Origin: Glandiceps talaboti
Taxonomy: Eukaryota > Hemichordata > Enteropneusta > Spengelidae
Direction of reading: 5' to 3'
Length of the DNA: 64,000 nt
NCBI RefSeq assembly: GCF_964340395.1
Contig: NC_135554.1
Location: forward strand, 21,342,592 to 21,406,591
Shown: positions 49,615-62,100 of the stretch, in pieces
How positions within the stretch are numbered: position 1 is the stretch's first letter
Layout of the letters: each line of letters opens with the position of its first letter
Notes under the pieces: generated by a model
Databases searched by the model: none
What the model saw: only the letters and a program-made list of their open reading frames with translations
Told to the model about the DNA's origin: nothing
Made by a program: the position numbers and the translations under genes

Positions 49615-50129
49615 TCACACAAATTTAGGTTCTCTCTTGCTTGATGAGGGACTGTATGCTGCTGGATGTGGCAGTGTTCTTGGTGGTGTATTGCAGACAC
49701 CTGGCAAACTTCCAGTTGACCCTGATAGTTCATCCTCCAGACTTGACCCCACGGATGAGCCTGTGGACAGCCTCGACTTGTTCCCATTGCTACTGACTAT
49801 AGTGTACGGTACAGCTGAAGCTCGCGGCTTGGTCATAGCTTGAGCTTCACTTACGGTATACCTTCCTGTATTATGACTAGATCTTGGACTGTGGCTGGCT
49901 TTCATGCTGGTCACGTTAGGCACTGTGTAAGTTTCAGTGAAAACAGGTTGTCTTATAACAGGTGCAGACTTGATATGATGTAGACTAGTGGCACCCCCTT
50001 CAGCATGAGTTGTAGCATTCCTGGCAGGAGGAGCTGAAGCACGATGTCTACTGATTGTTGATACAGGTATCACAACATCAGCATCGTCATCATCAGATGG
50101 ATCTCCTGATTCACAATCAGCTTGGTTAC
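49615..50129 (-). CDS. RhoGAP gene last exon: Ser-rich tail with PDZ ligand
   Basis: 171 codons including TGA. It begins with an acidic run (DPSDDDDADVV) and continues Ser/Thr/Pro-rich to SSSKREPKFV. The final Phe-Val with Pro two residues earlier matches the C-terminus of ARHGAP29 (PARG1), which binds a PDZ domain of PTPN13/PTPL1. Confidence 0.92.
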
Positions 50130-53100
50130 CTGTAACATATAGATATACACATAATTATTATACATGCCAAAATACAACAGAATTACATTTTTTTAAAGTC
50201 CACTGCAAGCTGATAACAATAATTTCCTCTAAATGCTTTTACTGTTTTGTGCATCACATCCAGCCCTAGTATAGTTCACTGGAATGAATTTGAATACAGT
50301 AAGTTGGATTGACGCAACATATCAGGGTAACACCTGTGATATGAGGTTAGGAATTTAAAGACCATTATATTCCAGATTCTTCATAAAGCCCCAGTTTGGA
50401 TTAGGATTAAGATTTAGTTGTGAAAAACCGTTGTCATGGTAGAGTTGTAGAAAAGGTTGGTCCATCAACAGAAAGTTCCTCTGAAAGCCTTATGGCTCCA
50501 CTGATAAGATAACACCAATGTGAGAACATAGGATTTAAATTTTGGACTGTAACAGTCATTTCAACTCCAACACTGTTAAAATATGCGTGCAAGTATTCTA
50601 CAAACCTGACAACAGTTTCAGTTAAAGGCCAAGGTTTCAATCCCAGATTCTCGCAATAGTGTTATCTTATCAGAGACACCATGATTACATAGGATTATTC
50701 TTCTGTTCTGGATCAACTTTGTCTAAAAGCTCTGCCAGACAGCAATTTTTCACACCTAAATTTTAAACATGTTTGACTAATTGAGCCTTTAAGTTACTCA
50801 TCTTTTCAACAAGGAGAATTTTAGTCCTTTAACGGTTTATTTTCAATCATACTATTTCAAAATTGTTTTGGTATACTAACCATGAGCTGTTGATCCATCT
50901 AAACTCTCTTCTGATACTGAATCTTGTACTCCTAATGCTGTAATGTCTTCACTACTATCCGGTAATGACAACCGTGGTTGTTGTAATCTAACACTTGTTG
51001 TGTTATTATTGTCTTCAGATTGGGAATTGGTACCACTGTTATTACTGAGTTGTCGTTTTAATAATTTTTTATCAACTACAAGAAAAGTGATGATAAAACA
51101 CTCACTTTAATGTCTTATTACTAAGTTTAAAGTAGTCGTTCACAACTAGTGGTGGTATTTAAAGAAATGAAAACATCTAGTCTTGGGAGGTACCATTATG
51201 TTGGCGCAAGTTCAACCCTTGTTATAATATAGATACATGCATTTGAAAAATAACAAGTTCATAAGATCCCCTTTTTCTGGCATGATGTTCTGGGACACAT
51301 TTATGAACCATTGAGCTTCAAGAAAGGCTTTCACTCCAGAACCATGCCTCTCGAAACCAATATTTAACCCCTCAATATGATTTGCTACCAATGGCCACAT
51401 CTTACGACTAAATTGTATACATTTCCTTCAATATGATAACTCCTCAACCCAATTCTTTCTGATACAGTTAATATACACTGACATATTTCTCAAACTTCAG
51501 TCTAAAATTAAGGATGAGATTTGAGCTGAGATATATTTGAGCTGACAGATATTTTAGTACCAAATTTTACCTTCTGTGAGATGTAATACAGAGGACTGGG
51601 AACCTCCACTGGTGTCTAACTCTGGCTCCAAGTCTTCCACAGGCAAACCAAATATCTATGTATCAGACAGAAAAATAGATATTAATTTAAATACTTTCAA
51701 TTTGCACCAAATATGAATGAAACAGAAAACTGGATAAATATTATATGAAATACATACACTACAAATCATGACAAACTGACATAACTATCCAGTATACTTT
51801 ATCTTAAGTATTGACAATGTGACCTTGATGTTCTTGACCATCTACCCATTCATTTTATAAATTTAAAGGGGCACATTCTGTGACCGAGAACCTAAGTCAG
51901 TGTGCACAGTACAAATACCCAATACAGTGGAATTTAGCCAGAATCAAAGCTGAGTTGACACACAGTGTGACAGATATGCACAAAGGAGCACAAACCAAAC
52001 AAAATCCTCAACGATAATCTGTATATATTTTGTTCCTTTCATTTTTAACCAACCGTGGAGGTATATTAAAGCTAACCTCCATAGCTAACTTGATTTTTAT
52101 GATTTCATTTGACACATAATTCTTATAAACTGTTAAGATTTGATAAAGATATGGTGACTGACTTACATGTGAGTTGTGTATAAGTAGTTCAATGGCTCTG
52201 GTCTGTTGTGGCATCTCTACCAATGTTGATAGGGTAACTGCTGCTTCACTGTATAAAACACAAAACAGTCAATTTTAACCTTTTAACTCATCATGAAATA
52301 TCACTGAGGGACAAACATGTAATATTTACAAATGTAAAGTATCACTTACTTAGTGCATGAAATAAATATAGTAACCGTTATGGCCATGATATAGGTTTTG
52401 TGGACTGAAGTTGTATGGCAGATGAAGGACCTGATTTCAAGAGGACTCATAAGTTGTAATCCAAAGGTACACAAAATCCATCTGTACAGGTTTTGTTATA
52501 TGCCCTATGTAGCATTATTAAAACAGGCATGGAAATATCATTTGAATCAGATAATGACATGAATTTATCATCATCCTTACCTCTGTCTGAGTAAAGTGGG
52601 TCCAAACACGATACCAAGATTTGCTGCTGGCATTTTATTTCTTTCACAATGATTAGCCACCCTATAGGAAGAATTGGAAGAAATTGATCATTACTAGATA
52701 CCCTACAGGTATTATTGATGGGGGTAGATTATTGTAAGACACCCTATAGGAAGAATTAGAAGAAACGGATCATTACGAGATACCCTATAGGCATCATTGA
52801 TGAGGATAGATTATTAGGAGACACCCTATAGGAAGAATTAGAAGAAATAGATTATGAGATACCCTATAGGCATCATTGATGAGGATAGATTATTACGAGA
52901 CACCCTATAGGAAGAATTAGAAGAGATAGATCATTATGAGATACCCTATAGGCATCATTGATGAGGATAGATTATTACGAGACACCCTATAGGAAGAATT
53001 AGAAGAGATAGATCATTATGAGATACCCTATAGGCATCTTTGATGAGGATAGATTATTATAAGACATACTTTGATAAATATCAATATATAGTCAAGATTT

Positions 53101-56100
53101 GTAATTAAATTCAACTTCTCAGTACAAGACAAAATCATCCAACCATTCACACAAGAAGCAAAAAAATTTTAATCCCAAAACTACCGATAATCCCTGTTCA
53201 GTAAGCAGGAAGGAGAGTTCGTGATGGAAATATGCCTGGGATGAATTTAGTGTTTTTGTCTTTTCCATTGGTGCGAATACACATTTTCAATATTGTGTAT
53301 AATTCACTTGTAGTACTTACTTCTTGAGATGGTGCATCAGCAATGCTGCGGTCTGAAAATTTTCTTCCGGTAATTTGGAGACAGTTGATTTCAGGAGATT
53401 AACAATTCTCTCATCGTCTATTTCTGTACAGTTGTTCAAGTGTTCCTTGGCAATGCCAACAAACTCTGGATAGAGGTTAAAGGTCAGTATTGGTTCTGGC
53501 AGCTGTAATGGAGAAAGTGTGATGGTTAGAGACTAAATACATGTTGTAGTGATTCAAGCAGTCATCAAAGAAATCACTCTCACTAGGAAATGTCAGATTC
53601 AGCCATCAGTAATGATTTGATACGCAAACATGATTCTTACTTCACCCATTGGTAATGATTTGATATGAAAACAATTATTCTTACCTGTCGGAGATAAAGT
53701 TTAAGTACACTTGTAACAAGGTGTGGTGGAGTGTCGGATAAATCCACCAAATCAGCTCCGTTTTCAAATGTCTGACATAACTTCTCAACTTTGGCCTTGA
53801 CACCAGCTACCCTGTACAAACCCTGCAATTAAAAACAAATTTATGATCAAACTTTTAAGAGACATAAACTAACTCATAATGAAAGATGATCATGTCACAT
53901 TTCTGAAGAATATCGTGGAACCCAGTGAAAGATCTTTCACAGGAACTGTTTAAAATATCACTCTAAACCAAACCTGGTGGTTCAAAAGTAAATAAGTAAA
54001 TATTTATTGCGGTACACATATCTTGACCTATGACCCTACATTATGAATATAATTTGACCTATGACTATGCATAATGAATGTATATTGACCTTTGACCTCG
54101 ACAGTCCGAACTTGGACTTGATTAGTTGATAGTAAACTAATTCTAATCCCTTATCCTGGTATACATTGTATCTTCATATTTTTTGAAATAAATGAATATT
54201 ATGTACACATTTTATGATAGACTGAAAGATACATCATGTCGCTACGCCCTCAACAGTTGATGTGTGAGGGCGCTGGTGTACCTTACAGACTAATGTTATG
54301 ACTGTGTAGATTTTTCTTCTTACCGTAACACTCAGTGCTCTATAGTTGATCTCTGATATACACTTGTTGACAATAAAAGGCACTTCCTTGCAGGTATCTC
54401 TCAGATGTTCTTTGAGATGTACTCCGAATACATTCATTTTACCCTGCAGTCTCTTGCCACCACACTGTATAGCCAAGTATTCCAGACACTTCTTATGACT
54501 GGATAGTCCGCAGTGTTCACACTCAGCACCATTGAAATAGACATAACTATCACACTCCCGGCACTTAGATGGCGCCCTCAATTTACGAAACACATGCGTC
54601 AACGCTGCCTTGGATTGTGGAAAGTTTTTGAACTTCCCTGAACTTGGCAGCTGCAGTCCTCCTAGGATAAACAAGTACAGAAAGTGAATGGTTGATTTTT
54701 TTTATCTTTTGCATAAAATCTCCATTATGTGCATTTCTATTTTTTTTTAAAAATTAAAATAAAAAATAAAAATAATAAAAATTAATAAAAATTTTAATTT
54801 CTATTTTATGGTATTTTAAAGCATACTACAATCTTATCCAATCAGCCTACAACGCATTATTTATTGCCACAGTTGTTTTAGTAGATAAATAGATAAACAA
54901 TTAAACAAACAAACAAACCAATATATAAACAAATAAAGTAAATAAACAAATAGTAAGATCACTAAACTACATATTCTATCATATGGATCAGCAAAATCTT
55001 CATCCAGGTTATGATTTTGTTTATGGAATTTCACATTTTCCATTTGTATATATATGCAAAGTTTAGAAGCATGTAGAACATTTTGAAACAAGCACACCTT
55101 CAGTTACAGACATAGCATAAAGTCCAACATTACCTGTCCACTTCAGACCAATGTTGTTTTTAATCTTGTCAATGACAAGAGAGAACAGTTATGGTCTGGA
55201 ATACACCTTCATTATGTACGAAGGTAGCACACACTTACAACAGACAGCCTGTGTATTGGCTTTGATATTCATTACACGATCACCACACAGAAACTGATGC
55301 TGAATTCTGAACAAATTCCTGTACACAGGTGACACAGATGAACTGACAAGGTGACTTACTTGAATCAATATTCAGCGTAGGTTGTGGTTCATCACCAATC
55401 TCATCTCCTGATGACATTGTGTTGTTGGAGCCCTCAGTATTGAGTTTACGTTTGATATCCCGAGGACTAGCCGATGGTGATCCATCCTGTGATCGGGTAC
55501 TACTACCACTCTCACTATCACTCACTGTCTGACCACCATGACTCCAGGCATGCACAGGTTGGGGTGTTCGTGGCTTATCTACGAGAAAAATTTACAAAAA
55601 AATGTCAAACTTTCAACTTTTTGCACTCCACTAAAAATCATTCAATGTAATTAACTAAAGGTCTACATTAACAGACTTGAACTAAATAAACCATTTTTTC
55701 TTTATAATTTTCTATTTTTTTTCCTATTTTTTTTTTCAATTTCGGTAGCGGTGCATTGAAAATTTGGAAGCAATTCAGATAATAATGTCAATCTTGTTAC
55801 ATTACAAAATAGACTGAGAGAAGTGAATGAATGGACAAGCATTAAAACATTGGATTACATCATAATAAAAACTGAGGTTCAGATTCTGTTTGACGTGTGG
55901 AAATTAGAGAAGTACACAATTCCTTCATCATCTCTATAGCTCTGTTATGATTGAATCCTGTGAGAACTCTGAACTGCACATTTGTAGGGTATGTGATGTA
56001 TGTATATGTGTGTGCATCCATCTGTCTGTCTGTGGCTGTGTATATTGTACAACTTACCTCCTTTGCCGTCTCCATGGCTACTAGCACCTCTAGTTTGTTT

Positions 56101-59100
56101 ACTTGATGACTGAATCAACCAATCATCGGGTACAGTTAATTCACCACTTCCTGTACTACTGGTAGATTGACTGCTGGTTTTACGGAACATACTAGGTCTC
56201 CTAATGAAGCAACAACACAAAATAAATTATTCACTATGAACCATGTTTCATGTCTGTTTTACAAACAGCTACCTTTTCTTCACATCTTGATCTTAAAATA
56301 GCAACTTGTCTAAATTACACTGACTTTAATGATAGAAGGTTTCTGACGCAAAATTTTCTCTATGTTTTGAAAATCATACTGATTTCCACAATCCTGTAGT
56401 CAGTATAGTGCTATCTGTGGCATCATATTTCTCTTTTTTGCAATACCACAGGTAACATCTAGACTATCTCGTCAGGGACCATGCCACCATATTTCAAGAT
56501 AGAATATTTCTTTCAAAGGATAAGTTGGTCACCAAAGTAACAATCTTCATGCTTCAAGTAATGTATCATGGTACAAATTTTTACACACTGACTTAAAAAA
56601 AAAAGAGTTTTTGTGAACACTCACACTATTTCAACAATCTTCATGCTGTATGTAATAAATCATGGTACAAATGCACAAACCCAAATACAACTAAACTACC
56701 ATTGTCCATTGAGAAAGAAAATGTTATAAGGGAATAAATTGTTATACTTACGGACTTTCTTTGGCTAGGCTAACATAAGGTTCAAATGTAAATGGTTCAG
56801 GATTGTAAGGTTTGTTAGACGGTACGGGTTGGTGACGTATAAACTCACTAAACTGTGTGGCTGGTTCATAAACCCGACAATGTTCACACAGCGCTTGGTA
56901 CTGTGAAAAAATAACAAACAAAGTGATGTCAGAAATTACACAATGTTAATGTGAGAAGTTGCATGCGTATTAATATAAGTAATCTATGTGGCCAATTCCA
57001 TACAAGAAGTATCATGCCTTTTAATTTCATATGATACCATACCATACCATATATGAAATTAAATCATAAACGATTTACAACAGCACACTGACTTGCAACA
57101 TAATTCTACAAATCAATCTGTACACGAATTTATCATTTTCCATATTTTAAAAATAATCAAAAAGTCAGATAACTGCACTTGGTAAAAATCCCCTGTACAC
57201 ATAATCTTGGAGGGTGGCCTTACTCATGGCTGTGAAATGAAGAGCGCCCCCAGTGTTCAAAACTGCAATTCTTACCTGTACAGGTGCTGGTGCTGACAAG
57301 GAGTGCATGAGTTGAAAATATCCGACAGTTACAGCTTTCATTGTCTGATCACACTGGTATATCAATTCTCTCAGCTGAATAACCAGCTTTTTCTGCAGAA
57401 AGAAACCAAGTCACGTTTCATGAGGGTGGGTATAAATAATATCAATGACAGAAAACAGTCTTTTCACTCTGTCGTTTCCAGGATGAGTATCGGTTTAATT
57501 TTTTGTTGTTCTTTTTTGTTATGTCATACACAGACAGACAGACTGAAAGATTTGTCCTGCTCTCTACTTGAAGCTTGTGGTTACATAAGTGGAAACAATG
57601 GCAGATCTTCAGTCTATACGGAGACAAATCAATGCAAAACCTACATAGAAGAGGAATTATGGTAAACAAATAATCTAAACTACACAGAATAGGAACACAA
57701 TAAACAAATAAAAAACAATCATTGTTTAACAAGGATTTCAATAAATATTATACCTTTGTGTCTTCCAATTCTCTCTGTTTATTGTTAGCTTCTACAACAC
57801 AGGATTTGTACACAGTTTCTGCTTCGTCAGCCTGCCAAGTCAAACAAGTGTCAATTTAGTATATGTATATCACAACAATCAGTATATTTCAATACTAGGA
57901 CAGCACGGTAACTACATTATTGTATTCTGATGGCAACTTTACATCTAACATAACAATTTACACTGGTAAATATTCATGAAAATTAACATGATAATTGTGT
58001 ATAAATGCATTTAACATAATACCTTGTATAAGAATCCAGACTTTGAAATATAATCCTTGCGACCTAGACAGATTCCTTGAAAATGTACATTTATAGTTGT
58101 AAGTGTCCCCATTTCTGTATATTTCTGTTTCATAGTTCATGTACATTTCAGTTACAATGTTCATGTACATTTCAATGTTCATATACATTTCAGTTTCAAT
58201 GTTCATGTACATTTCAATGTTCATATACATTTCAGTTACAATGTTCATGTACATTTCAATGTCCATGTACATTTCAGTTACAATGTTCATATACATTTCA
58301 ATGTTCATATACATTTCAGTTACAATGTTTCATGTACATTTCAATGTTCATATACATTTCAGTTACAATGTTCATGTACATTTCAATGTTCATATACATT
58401 TCAGTTACAATGTTCATGTACATTTCAATGTTCATATACATTTCAGTTACAATGTTTCATGTACATTTCAATGTTCATATACATTTCAGTTACAATGTTT
58501 CATGTACATTTCAATGTTCATATACATTTCAGTTTCAATGTGCATGTATATTTCAATGTTCATATACATTTCAGTTACAATGTTCATGTACATTTCAATG
58601 TTCATATACATTTCAGTTACAATGTTCATGTACATTTCAATGTTCGTATACATTTCAGTTTCAATGTGCATGTACATTTCTGTTCCCTATATCGATGCAC
58701 ATTTCTTACCTTTCTTTGAGAATCTTCCTCCAATTTTTTCCTCTTCTCAATCTTTGCCAGACCACTACTGGACGTAGTTCCTTCCATTTCAGCCTTAATT
58801 AACATGTCCCTTGATTTCTCATAGTCTTGTTGTCTCAATACATACACCTGTTTAGCTTTATCCAAGTTACTCTTACAATCAGCCTGCAAGCAAAATATAT
58901 CAGTTATCGCTAAGTGAAAAAAAGTTGTCAGAAATCTTGACCCCACTTCAGGTCAAGGATGTTTGACTCTATCTCTTGAGTTATTCTTGTATTCAGCCTG
59001 GAAGCGAAACATCTCGTTTAAGTTTTAAACAGAAAAAGAAATATTGATCGTTTGAGATCAGGGTTTTTATTTGCCAACATTATAGAAATTTTATCAACTC

Positions 59101-62100
59101 AAATCTTTCAAATATATATGAGATAGTTGTACAAATATACTTGTGTCCTCAGAAATGGGTCACAATTATGTACCAACATTAGACAAATTTTACCAACTCA
59201 AATATTTCAAATATCTATAAGATGGATGCACAAATGTATTTCTCTCCTCAGAAATGGGTCAGGGTTACATACCAACATTAGAGAATTTCACAAACCCAAA
59301 TCTTTCAGAAATATTTGAGATGGACGCACAAATGCATCTCTTTTGTTCAGAAATGATTAATTCATACACTTACCATATCTTTTTTCATTCTACTCCAAAT
59401 ATGTTTGATTTCTTTTCTCTTTTTATCATGTTCATTTCGGCGTGCAGTCAAAGGCTAAATAAAAACACAAAATAAAACAGAACGCACAAAATAAGAATTC
59501 TAGCAACGGCACGATACATTTTTAATTTACTCTTCAAAAACAAACATATTTACAACCAATTCCTTTGACAATCCATGTCTTTAATAGTCCACATCTCTTC
59601 CACCATCCACTATGTCAAAAACAGATTTTGTTGCTCCAAGGTAAATACATTTACTGCCATCTGTCATCATACTTTCTGTCTAAAATTACACATGGAAGAG
59701 TATGAATTGATACACTGTAGCTGAATATTACAACGAGTAACACTAAAGTAAAGCACTTTCTCTATGTGCTACACTCATTTATAGCATTCGTATTACAACG
59801 AGTAACACTGAAGTAAAGCACTTTCTCTATGTGTTACACTCCTTTAAAGCATTCATATCAAGTGTAAAAGTATACTGTTTCAATTGGTTTGTTTTACAAG
59901 CCTAGCATGTGGCCTTTCTAATGTGGTCAGTTAGCAAATGAAACAGTATGCTTTTACACTTGATATTGATGCTATAAACAATTGTGGTACATACAGAAAA
60001 CACTTTACTTTGGTGTTATGGGTTGTACAATATTCAACGCTATCTGGATACAGTGAAACATATACTTTGTTACAAGATACCCGCGCATACAAACTGTTTT
60101 GTTGAACAGCTTGTGCACATCTGCTATTGTTGTTTTTACATTTTACAACTCTAATTTGCTGCAGAATTTACAAACTCCTTACCTCGAGAAATTTATGCAC
60201 TTGAACTTGATTATGTGTAGTGTCTGTATTGCTTGCGTACTCCATGTCTTGTTGCAAAGCTGTGCAGTATATGGACTGCAGTGGTAAATAGCTCTGAAAA
60301 GAGATAAACATAATAATGTCTCCGTAAGTAAACAAATAACCAACTCGCATATAAATTCCACTTTAATAATAAGCTGAACAATTTTCTAATACATATTTAA
60401 AAATGATGAACTTCCACTAGTAGCTAGCCTTATAACCACAAAACCCAAAGTTCTAGCATTACTGTTATCTTATGGATTATTCTTTTGTTCTGGACCAACT
60501 TTTTCTATAGTTAACAGACAATTGTTTTTCATACAAAAATTGATTTATCCTAATCTAAACGGGGCCTTTAAACATCAAAGACATGGTTAATACTAATCTG
60601 ACGTGGGCCTTTTACATCTCTATCTTAAAATGGCAATGAACTATATAAAATCTTCGTGAAAAAAACAATGTAGACAACCATTCATTACAATAAGAGTTTT
60701 TATAGTTCATGGTAAATTTACAATACTGTACAACAGTACATTGTTCAAATACCTTAAACCCCAATGTTTGGTTCCCATGGTCTTGGATTACTACAATCAT
60801 ATCAGTAGAGCCAGGCATAAGGATCACTGTGTACTTTGCATATGAGAGGAAATGTATATTCCATACGACTGTGGTATTCTTACAATATTTTTAGGAGTGA
60901 ATTTGCTATATCAATCACATATTTCTACTTCTACAGACATACTTGTCAAATGTATGTACATGTAATATGTATGTTACTGTGCACTCTCACTGCTGGGGAC
61001 CTGTCTCTCAATTACGCTCACATTACTTCTAATTGGAGAACACGTAATGTGAGCTGAAATGATATCTAGCTTGTATGAATACTTATACAGAGGTACTCTA
61101 CAGTATCGACCTTTGTCAGTGGTCATAGCAGTTGTGACTTGGTGCATGGAGATAACAATCAAACCAGAACACACTGATTCTAGTAATGGAGAACATTCAT
61201 CAACACAACTACATGGGGTTGTATTTCAAAAGTACTAGTACCCAGAAAGATGGCTCTGTTTGAAGGTTTCTCAAAGACCACATTTCTGTCTTTATTTTAG
61301 CTTATTTTTGAATTTTAAAAAAATATTAAATATAAATTACGACTACTATTTGTTTTGACATTTGTGAGCTGCAACTCTCAGTACACGAATTGGTGTACAG
61401 AAAAGGTGGTAGCAGAATGTTGGAAAATTAATGACATAGAGACATTTCAGCTTTCCTGGTTGTTGGAAACAAACGTGAACACTCTGAACAAAGTGACATA
61501 TAATACAAGAGTGGCTTTCTTTAAAGGGCCCAAGTCCATATTTATGCAGCAGCATCACATACAATATATATCATGTCCTGTAAAACATTGGAGGATCGAC
61601 TGCATGTATTTGACCACATATTAGAGTGGACACTGAAAAATACACTGTCAGAACAGAATGTGCAGGACCTACCTCCTCTGACAAGACTGGTCTTGTACTG
61701 TGTGCTAGTTTGGCAAGAGTCTTGGCAAACTCATTTTCTGAAATAAATAGTACAATTTCATTCAGTTACTACTAAATATCTCACTATACATTGATATATG
61801 TTGAATTTCACAATGTACATATAGGAAAATGAACAAGCACTTTAGTGAACACTACTGGTATATAAACAAATCATTCCTATTTTTCCTTTTCGTCGGATAT
61901 AAACTTGAATATACTTACCAATATGAACTCTCTTCTCTACATACGTCATGACATCCTTGGCATACTTAGACCAAGCTTTGGCTCTAACCAACCCTAGATC
62001 TACACCTGATTCTAAACTCAGCAATGTGTTGTCAATTTCATCAGCTGACATACATGCTACAAAAAAAGAAGAAAAGAAAACTGCTGTGTTAGGATTATCA

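Noticed and set aside
49610-49843. 77-codon plus-strand frame starting MAHTNLGSLLLDEG
   Set aside because: Antisense shadow of the RhoGAP last exon.
58077-58802. 241- and 212-codon plus-strand frames rich in Phe, Ile, Ser and Cys
   Set aside because: They translate the 39-bp minisatellite and run antisense through a real F-BAR exon at 58710-58883.
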